Of a DNA stretch of 64,000 nt, positions 18,759 through 26,107 are shown in pieces. The translations under genes and the position numbers were made by a program. The stretch covers positions 248,001 to 312,000 of the forward strand of contig NZ_JIAV01000014.1 of the NCBI RefSeq assembly GCF_000620645.1, in the 5' to 3' direction. This DNA comes from Nocardioides sp. URHA0032. Lineage in GTDB: Bacteria > Actinomycetota > Actinomycetes > Propionibacteriales > Nocardioidaceae. The notes beneath the pieces are model-generated. The model searched no databases and was not told the origin of the DNA. It was given only the letters and a program-made list of their open reading frames with translations. The first letter of the stretch is position 1, and the number at the start of each line of letters is the position of its first letter.

Positions 18759-19911
18759 CGTTGAAGTCTCCTTCGTACTGCTGGGACTGCTGGTCGGTCA
18801 GGGGCATGAAGTCGAACGCGTCCACGAGGTCCTCGTTGTCCGGGAAGATCAGCTTGTTGTCGACGAGGGAGGGATCGATCTTCTCCATCTCCTGCTTCGC
18901 CCCCTCGACCGGGCAGATGTAGTTGACCCAGGCGGCGAGCTTCGCCGCGACCTCGGGCTCGTAGTAGTAGTTCATCCAGGCCTCGGCGTTCGCCTGGTGC
19001 TCCGCGAGGTTCGGCACCATCATGTTGTCCGCCCAGAGGGAGAGCCCCTCCTCGGGCGTGACGAACTTGATGTCGGGGTTGTCGAACTGCGCCTGGATCA
19101 CGTCGCCGGACCACGCCTCGCAGGCGACGATGTTCCCCGCCGCGAGGTCCTGGATGTACTCGTTGCCGGTGAACGACCGGACCTGGCCGCTCGCGACGAC
19201 CTCCTGGAGCCGGTCGATCGCCTTGCTCCACTCCGCGTCGGTGAACTTGTCGGGATCGGCGCCGACGACGCGCAGCATGAACGCCATCGTGTCGCGCATC
19301 TCCGAGAGCAGCGTCATCCGGCCCTTGAGGTCGGAGCGGGTCAGCAGCTCCTCGAAGCTCTTGACCTCCGGCACCTTCGCGGCGTTGTAGGCGATGCCGG
19401 TCAGGCCCGCCTGCCACGGTGCGTGGAACTTCAGGTCCTTGTCCCACTGCCGGTTGCGCAGTGGCTCGATGAGGTTCTTGTGGACGTTCGGGATCTTGTC
19501 CGCATCCAGGGGCTGGATCCAGCCCAGCCCGATCATCCGGGCCGCCATCCAGTCGGTCATGATGATCATGTCCCGGTTGATGGTCTGGCAGGACCCGAGC
19601 TGGTTCTTCACCTTCGCGAAGAACTCCGCGTTGTCGTTGATGTCGTCGGTGTAGTCGACCTCGATGCCGGTGCGCTCGGTGAACACCGACGCGGTCGACG
19701 TCGACTTCTTGCGCGGGTCGATGTACGCCGGCCAGTTCGAGACGATGACCTTCTTCTCGGTGTCCGAGAGGTCGGTCGCCCGGCAGTCTGCCGGGACCTG
19801 CTTGGCACCGGAGACGCCGAAGAGCGGGAGCTTGAGCGCCGCCAGACTGACGCCGGCGAAGGCAACGGCGCCGCCTCCGTGGAGCAGTCCCCTGCGGGTC
19901 AGTCCGGTCAT
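18742..19911 (-). CDS. potD: Polyamine ABC transporter substrate-binding protein (Tat-type signal)
   Basis: The 389-aa extracytoplasmic protein begins with a twin-arginine-like leader (LTRRGLLHGGGAVAFAGVSL). The mature part has VIVSNWPAYID, TGIEVDYTDDINDN and the PotD/PotF core (GNEYIQDLAAGNIVACEAWS, NAEAWMNYYY). It binds putrescine or spermidine for PotABC. A Cys at residue 43 lacks a clear lipobox. AGGAG lies a few bases before ATG 19911. It is the first gene of the potDABC operon, divergent from the AsnC regulator gene. Confidence 0.92.
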   Translation of the reverse strand: MTGLTRRGLLHGGGAVAFAGVSLAALKLPLFGVSGAKQVPADCRATDLSDTEKKVIVSNWPAYIDPRKKSTSTASVFTERTGIEVDYTDDINDNAEFFAKVKNQLGSCQTINRDMIIMTDWMAARMIGLGWIQPLDADKIPNVHKNLIEPLRNRQWDKDLKFHAPWQAGLTGIAYNAAKVPEVKSFEELLTRSDLKGRMTLLSEMRDTMAFMLRVVGADPDKFTDAEWSKAIDRLQEVVASGQVRSFTGNEYIQDLAAGNIVACEAWSGDVIQAQFDNPDIKFVTPEEGLSLWADNMMVPNLAEHQANAEAWMNYYYEPEVAAKLAAWVNYICPVEGAKQEMEKIDPSLVDNKLIFPDNEDLVDAFDFMPLTDQQSQQYEGDFNDVIVG

Positions 19912-19970
19912 GCGGCTCCTATCGCGAAGGCAGCTGGATCCCTCGGATCGTGTCACGTGGACGCCCTCGC

Positions 19971-20020
19971 GACAAGCGAAACCGTCGATCCGAAACACGC
20001 TCGCAACGAAATCGCTTGTC
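19971..20020. promoter_or_regulatory. Inverted repeat and CAACGAAATC box in the potD-asnC intergenic region
   Basis: GACAAGCGA at 19971-19979 is exactly complementary to TCGCTTGTC at 20012-20020, with 32 bases between. The right arm is joined to CAACGAAATC (20004-20013), the same word found upstream of the aldehyde dehydrogenase gene. The arms lie between divergent potD and asnC, where a local regulator would act. AsnC/Lrp proteins often bind several spaced sites in their own divergent region, so autoregulation with control of pot genes is a reasonable inference. Confidence 0.5.
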
Positions 20021-20038
20021 CACACGCCGCGAAGACCT

Positions 20039-20068
20039 TTGACCCGCCTGCGCCGATGGGGAACCATC
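20039..20068 (+). promoter_or_regulatory. Candidate leaderless promoter of the asnC-type gene
   Basis: TTGACC (20039-20044), an 18-bp spacer and ACCATC (20063-20068) resemble -35 and -10 elements. The -10 ends six bases before ATG 20075, which would place the transcript start at the start codon. No Shine-Dalgarno precedes this ATG, which fits leaderless translation. The same six-base gap is seen before several other genes in this window. Confidence 0.45.
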
Positions 20069-20074
20069 ACGCCC

Positions 20075-20548
20075 ATGACCAGGAAGCCCGGACGTCCCGC
20101 GACGCAGCTCGACGACGTGTCCAAGGCGATCATCGAGCAGCTCCAGCAGGACGGGCGCCGTTCGTACGCCGCGATCGGCAAGGTGGTCGGGCTCTCCGAG
20201 GCCGCCGTCCGCCAGCGGGTCCAGCGGCTGATCGAGAGCGGCGTGATGCAGGTGGTCGCGGTGACCGACCCTCTGGAGCTCGGGTTCGCCCGCCAGGCGA
20301 TGGTCGGCATCCGGGTCACGGGCGCCCTCGAGCCGATCGCCGACAAGATCGCCGAGCTGAACGAGGTGGACTACGTCGTGGTGACCGCGGGCTCCTACGA
20401 CCTCCTCGTCGAGGTCGTCTGCGAGAGCGACGAGCACCTGCTCGAGCTGATCTCGGAGCGGATCCGCGCGATCGAGGGGGTCGCCGCGACCGAGACCTTC
20501 ATGTACCTGCGACTGCGCAAGCAGACCTACTCGTGGGGTGTCCGCTGA
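20075..20548 (+). CDS. Lrp/AsnC family transcriptional regulator
   Basis: The 157-aa protein has an N-terminal helix-turn-helix (DDVSKAIIEQLQQDGRRSYA, then VGLSEAAVRQRVQRLIESGV) and a C-terminal RAM ligand-binding domain with the effector-site strand DYVVVTAGSYDLLVEVVC. It sits between the pot operon and the FAD oxidase and is divergent from pot, so it probably senses a polyamine or amino acid and controls both. The next gene starts inside its last codons. The ligand is unknown. Confidence 0.9.
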   Translation: MTRKPGRPATQLDDVSKAIIEQLQQDGRRSYAAIGKVVGLSEAAVRQRVQRLIESGVMQVVAVTDPLELGFARQAMVGIRVTGALEPIADKIAELNEVDYVVVTAGSYDLLVEVVCESDEHLLELISERIRAIEGVAATETFMYLRLRKQTYSWGVR

Positions 20549-21939
20549 ACCTGACGGAGAAGGACCCGCACTGGGAGCGCCTCTCGCTGTGGCACGACAC
20601 GGTCATCACGGACTGGTCGCCCCGGGCCGGCCTGCGTGGGGACACGGAAGCCGACGTGGCGATCGTGGGAGCCGGTTTGACCGGCCTGTGGACGGCGTAC
20701 TATCTCGCCGAGGCGGACCCGTCCCTGCGGATCGTCGTGCTCGAGGCCGAGACCGCGGGGTACGGCGCGTCCGGCCGCAACGGCGGCTGGTGCTCGGCCC
20801 TCTTCCCCGCGTCGCTGTCGACGCTGGCAGGGATGTCGGACCGCGACGGCGCGCTCGCGCAGCACCGGGCGATGCGCGAGACCGTCGACGAGGTCGCTCG
20901 CGCGGCGGCTGCCGAGGGCATCGACGCGGATCTCGCCAAGGGCGGCACCATCGTGCTAGCCCGCAGTCGCGCCCAGCTGCGCCGGGCACGACGGGAGGTC
21001 GCCGAGGCCCGCACGTGGGACCGCGACGAGGACGACCTACGGTTGCTCGGCAAGGCCGAGGCGCAGGCCGTGCTGCGCGGCACCCGCACGGTCGGGGCGA
21101 CGTACACCCCCGACTGCGCCGCGATCCATCCGGCCAAGCTCGTGCGGGGGCTCGCCGACGCGGTCGAGCGCCGCGGGGTCACCATCCACGAGCGCACGCG
21201 GGTGCACGCCATCGCGCCGGGCCGGGCGCACACTGCCGACGGCGACGTCCGGGCGCGCACGGTGATCCGGGCGACCGAGGGCTACACGGCGACGCTGGCC
21301 GGGCACGAGCGCGCGATGATCCCGGTCTACTCGCTGGTGATCGCGACCGAGCCGCTCTCCGCGTCGACCTGGGACGAGATCGGGCTCGCGCGGCGCGAGA
21401 CGTTCAGCGACCACCGGCACCTGATCGTCTACGGGCAGCGCACGGCCGACGACCGGCTGGTGTTCGGCGGCCGGGGCGCGCCGTACCACTTCGGATCGCG
21501 CACCAACCCGGAGTTCGACCAGGACCAGAAGGTGTTCGCGCGTCTCTACGCCACCCTCATCGACCTGTTCCCGGCGCTCGAGGGCGGCACCCGTGTCACG
21601 CACGCATGGGGCGGCGCGCTCGGCATCCCCCGCGACTGGTGCGCCTCGGTCGGCCTGGACCGCGAGACCGGCGTCGGCTGGGCCGGCGGGTACGTCGGGG
21701 ACGGGGTGAGCACCACGAACCTCGCCGGCCGCACGCTGCGGGACCTGGTCCTCGAGCGCGACACCGAGCTCACCCGGCTGCCCTGGGTGGGGCACCGGTC
21801 CCCCGCCTGGGAGCGCGAGCCGCTGCGCTGGCTGGGCATCAACGCCGGGCTGCGCGCGATGACGCTCGCCGACGCCGAGGAGTCGGTGACCCGCCTCCCC
21901 AGCCTGGCCGCCAAGGTCGTCTCGCCGCTCCTCGGATAG
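20533..21939 (+). CDS. FAD-dependent amine oxidoreductase, PuuB-like
   Basis: The protein of about 468 aa has an N-terminal FAD motif DVAIVGAGLTGLWTAYYLAE with the ribosyl-binding Glu in VVLEAETAGYGASGRNGGW, and a C-terminal AGGYVGDGVSTTNLAGRTL block, as in the DAO family (gamma-glutamylputrescine oxidase, glycine oxidase). The opening LSLWHDT and the Pot/AsnC context favour oxidation of putrescine, a polyamine or a glutamylated derivative, although no PuuA-like ligase is seen here. No ATG is available near the N-terminus. GTG 20533 overlaps asnC; CTG 20545, which overlaps the asnC TGA, is another possibility. Confidence 0.83.
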   Translation: MGCPLNLTEKDPHWERLSLWHDTVITDWSPRAGLRGDTEADVAIVGAGLTGLWTAYYLAEADPSLRIVVLEAETAGYGASGRNGGWCSALFPASLSTLAGMSDRDGALAQHRAMRETVDEVARAAAAEGIDADLAKGGTIVLARSRAQLRRARREVAEARTWDRDEDDLRLLGKAEAQAVLRGTRTVGATYTPDCAAIHPAKLVRGLADAVERRGVTIHERTRVHAIAPGRAHTADGDVRARTVIRATEGYTATLAGHERAMIPVYSLVIATEPLSASTWDEIGLARRETFSDHRHLIVYGQRTADDRLVFGGRGAPYHFGSRTNPEFDQDQKVFARLYATLIDLFPALEGGTRVTHAWGGALGIPRDWCASVGLDRETGVGWAGGYVGDGVSTTNLAGRTLRDLVLERDTELTRLPWVGHRSPAWEREPLRWLGINAGLRAMTLADAEESVTRLPSLAAKVVSPLLG

Positions 21940-21942
21940 CCG

Positions 21943-23373
21943 TCAGCCGAGGCCGTTGGCCGCGGTGTCCGCCGGCTTCGAGTCCGAGTGCAGCCAGGCG
22001 TCGAAGAAGCCGGTCAGGTCCGCGCCGCTGACCGACTCCGCAAGCGTCTCGAACTCGGTCGTGTCGCCGTTGCCGCCCTGGTGGTCGGTGACCCACTGGT
22101 GGATCAGCTCGGAGAAGTGCTGGTCGCCGATCCGGTTGCGCAGCGCGGCAAGCGCCATCCCGCCGCGGTCGTACACGAACGACGCGAAGATCGGCCCCAC
22201 GCAGTCCTCGTGGTCCGGGCACGGGTCCGCGACCTCGTGGTTCCAGAACGCGTCGCCGGCAGGGATGTCGCCGTACTCGTCGCGCATCAGCTCATCGGTC
22301 GTCGGACCGCCGTGCGTCTCGGTGTAGAAGTTCTCGAAGTAGGTCGCCCAGCCCTCGTTGAGCCAGATGTCCGTCCAGCCCCGGACCGCGACCGAGTCGC
22401 CGAACCACTGGTGCGCGAGCTCGTGCGCCACGGTCCGCACGGCGCCGGGGCTGTCGCCCATGAAGGGGTACGTCGGGCGGGTCTGGTTCTCCAGCGCGAA
22501 GCCGACGGGCAGCGCGGTGGTCAGCCCCCCGGCCTCGGCGAACGGGTAGTCGCCGATGACGCCCTCGAGCCAGTGCAGCAGCGTCGGGGTCTGCTTCATC
22601 AGCCCCATGGCCACCTGCCGCGACGTGGTGCCCAGGCCCTTCGAGACCGCGACGTACCAGGGCCGTCCGCCCGCGTGGCCCCTGGCGATCTCGTAGGAGC
22701 CGGCCGCGAAGAACGCGAGGTAGGGCACCATCGGCTCGCCCGCCTCCCACGTCGTGGTGGCGAGGCCGCGCCGCACGGTGCGTCCGACCTGGCGGCCGTT
22801 CCCGACGACCTGCTTCTGCTTCGGCACCGTGATCGACATCCGCACCGTCGACCTGTCGAGCGGGTGGTCGTTGGCGGGGAACCACCAGGGCGCCATGTGC
22901 GGCTGGTTCATCGCGACGACCTCGTGCCGGTCGGCGAGCCAGTTGCTCTCGCCCGCGTAGGAGTAGTGGCCGGGCGCGCCGGCGTAGCGCACGACGACCC
23001 GCGCGGACTCGCCGTCCGCGAGCGGAGCGTCGATCGACAGCTCGTGGTGGGTCTGGTCGAACGGGGCGCGGTGCCCGTCGACCTCCACCCGCGACACCGG
23101 CAGCAGGAAGTCGAGGTCGAACCCGGACAGTGCCTCGGTCGCGGTCAACCGCAGGGCCGTCCACCCGGAGAGCCGCCCGGAGGCGAAGCGGTAGCGGTCG
23201 TGGATGTCGTAGGACTGCACGTCGATCCCGCCGTTCCCGTCCAGCGGGAAGTACGGGTCACCGATCCCCGGGGCGCCGTGCGGCGCGGCGGCGTACGACG
23301 CCGGCGAGCCGGCCAGCGAGGAGACCGCCAGACCGGCGGCGACAGTGAGTGCGAGCACGCGGCGTCGGGTCAC
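21943..23373 (-). CDS. Secreted M1 family zinc metallopeptidase
   Basis: The 476-aa protein has a signal peptide (residues 1-29, cleavage near SYAAAP) and an aminopeptidase-N-like fold. The zinc site is H317-E318-L-A-H321 with the third ligand Glu340 in NEGWATY, and the exopeptidase loop is ALENQ in place of the usual GAMEN. It lacks the long C-terminal helical domain of full M1 enzymes (850 aa), as is usual for short secreted actinobacterial members. It is convergent with the FAD oxidase gene, three bases apart. The start is GTG 23373. Confidence 0.9.
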   Translation of the reverse strand: MTRRRVLALTVAAGLAVSSLAGSPASYAAAPHGAPGIGDPYFPLDGNGGIDVQSYDIHDRYRFASGRLSGWTALRLTATEALSGFDLDFLLPVSRVEVDGHRAPFDQTHHELSIDAPLADGESARVVVRYAGAPGHYSYAGESNWLADRHEVVAMNQPHMAPWWFPANDHPLDRSTVRMSITVPKQKQVVGNGRQVGRTVRRGLATTTWEAGEPMVPYLAFFAAGSYEIARGHAGGRPWYVAVSKGLGTTSRQVAMGLMKQTPTLLHWLEGVIGDYPFAEAGGLTTALPVGFALENQTRPTYPFMGDSPGAVRTVAHELAHQWFGDSVAVRGWTDIWLNEGWATYFENFYTETHGGPTTDELMRDEYGDIPAGDAFWNHEVADPCPDHEDCVGPIFASFVYDRGGMALAALRNRIGDQHFSELIHQWVTDHQGGNGDTTEFETLAESVSGADLTGFFDAWLHSDSKPADTAANGLG

Positions 23374-23383
23374 CTCGGCATGC

Positions 23384-23409
23384 TATAACTTTAGTAAGTC
23401 ACTCGACTT
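23384..23409. promoter_or_regulatory. AT-rich palindromic control site before the MBL-rhodanese gene
   Basis: In an otherwise GC-rich gap, TATAAC (23384-23389) is followed by ACTT-TAGT-AAGT (23388-23399) and AAGTC-ACTC-GACTT (23396-23409), two interleaved inverted repeats. The low GC and the symmetry suggest a promoter -10 overlapped by an operator. Persulfide-metabolism genes are often under ArsR- or CsoR-type repressors, but which protein binds here cannot be told. Confidence 0.45.
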
Positions 23410-23429
23410 TAAGAAGAAGGAGTACGCCG

Positions 23430-24782
23430 ATGCAGGTCGTCACGCTGGAGATCCCGGAGCTCGGCAACCGCTCCCACCTCGTCCACGACGGGGTGCGCGC
23501 CCTGGTCGTCGACCCGCCCCGGGACGTCACGGTGGTCGAGCGCGCCGCCGAGGCGGCCGGCGTCGAGATCGCGGCGGTGGCCGACTCCCACGTGCACAAC
23601 GACTACCTGTCGGGGGCGCTCGCGCTGGCCCGGCGGCACGGCGCCGACTACCTCCTCGCCGCCGACGAGCCGGTCCGCTTCGAGCGGGTCGGGGTCCGCG
23701 ACGGCGACGTGGTCCCCGTCGGGCGGCTCGACGTGACCGTCGTGGCGACGCCCGGCCACACCCGTCACCACCAGGCCTTCCTGGTCCGCCACCACGACGA
23801 GCCGACCGATCCGGCGGCGCTCTTCAGCGGCGGCAGCCTGCTGCGCGGCACCGTCGGCCGGACGGACCTGGTCGACGACCGGCTCACCCACGACCTCGCG
23901 CGTCAGCAGTGGGCCAGCGCGAGGTTGCTCGGTGCGCTCGACCCGGCCACGACCTTGCACCCCACCCACGGCTTCGGCAGCTTCTGCGCGGCCGCACCGG
24001 CCACGGACGGCGGCCGGACCGTCGGCGACCAACTGCGCACCAACCCGGCGCTGACCACCAACCGCGAGCGGTTCGTCGCCGAGCTGGTCGCCGGGTTCGG
24101 ACCGGTCCCGTCGTACTACGGTCACATGGCCCCCTTGAACCGGGCCGCCGCCGGCGCCGGTCTCCCCCGGCCGGCCCGTCCCGTGACGGCCGAGCAGGTC
24201 ACCGACGCCGTGCTCGCCGGGGTGTGGGTCATCGACCTGCGGTCCCGCGATGCCTTCGCCCGGGGACACCTGCCGGGGACGGTCAGCGTGGAGTACGGCA
24301 CCCAGTTCGCGACGTACGTCGGCTGGCTGGTGCCGTGGCACGACGACCTGGTGCTGCTGTGCGACCGGCCCGAGGAGATCGAGCGGGCGCTGACCGACCT
24401 GGCGGCGATCGGCATCGACGGGCCCGACACGCACGTGCTGGACACCGGGTCGGCGCTCACCGCGACGTACCGCCGCGCCGGGTGGCAGGAGTACCTCGAG
24501 GCGGCCGGACCGAAGGTCGTCGTCGACGTGCGGCAGCAGCACGAGTTCGACGCCGGGCACCTGCCCGGCGCGCTGCACGTCCCGGTGCAGGACGTCGACG
24601 TCCGCGGCCGGGACCTGCCGTCCGGCGAGCTCTGGGTCCACTGCCGGTCGGGCTACCGCGCGGGCATCGCCGCCAGCCTGCTGCACCGGATGGGCCGCAG
24701 CGTCGTCCACGTGGACGACGCGTGGGACCGGGTCGTCGAGCTGGCCATCCCGACCGTCGCGACCGGCGGTGTCGCGGCGTAG
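23430..24782 (+). CDS. MBL-fold hydrolase with two rhodanese domains (persulfide dioxygenase-like)
   Basis: The 450-aa protein has a metallo-beta-lactamase domain with SHVHNDYLSG (His54, His56, Asp58), TPGHTRHH (His110) and HPTHGFGSFC, then two rhodanese domains with candidate cysteines Cys311 (LLCDRPEE) and Cys405 (HCRSGYRAG). This layout occurs in ETHE1-like proteins that oxidise glutathione or other low-molecular persulfides and pass sulfane sulfur to the rhodanese. The SGGSLL loop lacks the usual metal Asp, as in many actinobacterial members. AAGGAG at 23417-23422 supports ATG 23430. Confidence 0.88.
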   Translation: MQVVTLEIPELGNRSHLVHDGVRALVVDPPRDVTVVERAAEAAGVEIAAVADSHVHNDYLSGALALARRHGADYLLAADEPVRFERVGVRDGDVVPVGRLDVTVVATPGHTRHHQAFLVRHHDEPTDPAALFSGGSLLRGTVGRTDLVDDRLTHDLARQQWASARLLGALDPATTLHPTHGFGSFCAAAPATDGGRTVGDQLRTNPALTTNRERFVAELVAGFGPVPSYYGHMAPLNRAAAGAGLPRPARPVTAEQVTDAVLAGVWVIDLRSRDAFARGHLPGTVSVEYGTQFATYVGWLVPWHDDLVLLCDRPEEIERALTDLAAIGIDGPDTHVLDTGSALTATYRRAGWQEYLEAAGPKVVVDVRQQHEFDAGHLPGALHVPVQDVDVRGRDLPSGELWVHCRSGYRAGIAASLLHRMGRSVVHVDDAWDRVVELAIPTVATGGVAA

Positions 24783-24795
24783 CGGCGTAATTCGG

Positions 24796-24824
24796 TTGCC
24801 CGTCCCGGGCCGGGCCGGAAGGAT
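24796..24824 (+). promoter_or_regulatory. Candidate promoter upstream of the RIO kinase leader
   Basis: TTGCCC (24796-24801), a 17-bp spacer and AAGGAT (24819-24824) could be -35 and -10 elements. Transcription from about 24831 would give a leader of roughly 110 nt ahead of the kinase ATG, long enough to hold the leader ORF and hairpin described next. The match to consensus is modest. Confidence 0.35.
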
Positions 24825-24857
24825 CGCACCAGCGTCCGGACCGGCCGGGTGCTCCAC

Positions 24858-24916
24858 GAGAGGAGGCGCGACATGTCCACGACTGTTGCTGGCCTGTCCG
24901 CAGACCGCCTCCTCTC
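24858..24916 (+). promoter_or_regulatory. Hairpin that pairs the leader-ORF Shine-Dalgarno with an anti-SD inside the ORF
   Basis: GAGAGGAGGCG at 24858-24868 is perfectly complementary to CGCCTCCTCTC at 24906-24916. The left arm is the very strong Shine-Dalgarno of the 31-codon leader ORF that starts at 24873. The right arm lies inside that ORF, 37 bases away. In RNA the 11-bp stem would hide the ribosome site and place the ORF start codon in the loop. This looks like a translational or attenuation switch ahead of the kinase gene. Confidence 0.55.
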
Positions 24917-24968
24917 CCACACCTGGAGCACCACCACCGATGTCCCACGACTTCTCCGAGACCTCTGA
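24873..24968 (+). CDS. 31-aa leader peptide overlapping the RIO kinase gene
   Basis: The ORF runs from ATG 24873 to TGA 24968. Its peptide begins MSTTVAGLSADRLLSHTWST and ends in RLLRDL. AGGAGG lies six bases before the ATG, a far better site than the GGAG eleven bases before the kinase ATG at 24940. The ORF overlaps the kinase start in another frame by 29 bases, so ribosomes finishing it would be close to the kinase start and could re-initiate. It is too short for homology by eye. It could be a regulatory uORF rather than a functional peptide. Confidence 0.5.
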   Translation: MSTTVAGLSADRLLSHTWSTTTDVPRLLRDL

Positions 24969-25794
24969 TCTCGACCCCACCTTCGTCTTCGAGTTCCAGA
25001 CCTACGACGAGGTCGGCGACGGCCAGCGCTGGTCGACCTGGCTCAGCGTGGAGCCGCTCTGCCGCGGCCCGGAGCCCCGCCCCGACTGGGTGGTGACCTC
25101 GCAGGCCGCGGTTGACACCGAGCTCGGCATCCTCAAGACGGGCAAGGAGGCCGACGCGTTCCTGCTCGAGCGGGCGGTCCCCGGCAGCGACGCCCCCGGT
25201 GAGTCCGTCGTCATGGTCGCCAAGCGCTACCGCGGCGAGGACCACCGCGACTTCCACCGATCCGCGGCGTACACGGCCGGCCGGAAGGTCCGCAACAGCC
25301 GCGACAACCGGGCGATGGTCCGCAAGTCCGCACACGGCCGGGCGGTCGCCGCCGGGCAGTGGGCGTGGGCCGAGTGGCAGGCGCTCGTGCGCTGCCACGG
25401 GCTCGGTCTCGCGGTCCCCTACCCGGTCCAGATCGACGGCACCGAGCTCCTCATGGAGTGGATCACCGTGGACGGCGAGACGGCGCCCCGCCTGGCGCAG
25501 ACCCGGCCCGGCGAGGACCTGCTGGCCTCGTACTTCGACCAGGTCCGCGACTTCCTCTCCGAGCTGGCGCGACACGGACTGGTGCACGGCGACCTGTCGC
25601 CGTACAACATCCTCGCCGCCGGCGAGCAGCTGGTCGTGATCGACCTGCCGCAGATGGTGGACCTGGTCGGCAACCCGGAGGGCATGGACTTCCTGCTGCG
25701 CGACTGCACGAACGTCTGCTCGTGGTTCCGCGCGCGGGGACTCGCGGTCGACGAGCACGACCTCTTCGGAGACCTGATGTCCCACGCGTTCTGA
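24940..25794 (+). CDS. RIO-type atypical serine protein kinase
   Basis: The 284-aa protein carries the RIO kinase core: nucleotide loop KTGKEADAF at residues 66-74, catalytic Lys95 in VAKRY, HGDLSPYNI with His216 and Asp218, and the metal-binding VIDLPQMVD. Archaeal and eukaryotic RIO1 proteins act in small-subunit ribosome maturation; bacterial members are little studied. A helix rich in Arg and Lys around residues 108-130 (AAYTAGRKVRNSRDNRAM) is the usual RIO N-lobe insert. The leader ORF and hairpin upstream imply post-transcriptional control. Confidence 0.88.
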   Translation: MSHDFSETSDLDPTFVFEFQTYDEVGDGQRWSTWLSVEPLCRGPEPRPDWVVTSQAAVDTELGILKTGKEADAFLLERAVPGSDAPGESVVMVAKRYRGEDHRDFHRSAAYTAGRKVRNSRDNRAMVRKSAHGRAVAAGQWAWAEWQALVRCHGLGLAVPYPVQIDGTELLMEWITVDGETAPRLAQTRPGEDLLASYFDQVRDFLSELARHGLVHGDLSPYNILAAGEQLVVIDLPQMVDLVGNPEGMDFLLRDCTNVCSWFRARGLAVDEHDLFGDLMSHAF

Positions 25795-25837
25795 GCTGCC
25801 CCAGCCCGAGCCTGCGAGGGCTGGGAATCAGCAGCCA

Positions 25838-26055
25838 GGTCGAGTAGCCGCGCGAGCGAGGAACGAGCTCGCGACCGGCGTATCGAGACCGACCTGTCCC
25901 ACGGGGTCTCGATACGCCGCCGCTCGTCCCTCGCGACGGCTACTCGACCGACGACGAGAGAGCCCCACCGGGTCTCGAGACGCCGCCGCTCGTCCCTCGC
26001 GACGGCTACTCGACCACCGACGAGAGCCGCCCCAGCGGGTCTCGGCTGCTCGACC
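25838..26055. repeat. Cluster of palindromic GGTCTCGA...CTCGACC elements
   Basis: This 313-bp gap between the kinase and LOG-like genes holds at least four related units and no gene. Unit A (25838-25890) is inverted. Units B (25905-25949) and C (25971-26015) are 45-bp direct copies with a GGTCTCGA start, the core GCTCGTCCCTCGCG and a GGCTACTCGACC end. Unit D (26038-26055) is a truncated end. A and B face each other across 14 bp and could form a large hairpin. The same core occurs in the palindrome at 50591-50688. The style is that of REP/MITE-like intergenic repeats. Confidence 0.88.
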
Positions 26056-26107
26056 GACGACGGGTTGGACGCGGTCGGCACCGGCCCCGTGAGACTACTG
26101 TCGCGGC

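Noticed and set aside
18502..21939. A single 1145-codon plus-strand protein spanning potA to the FAD oxidase
   Set aside because: The first two thirds are antisense to potA and potD; only the last 468 codons encode the FAD oxidase.
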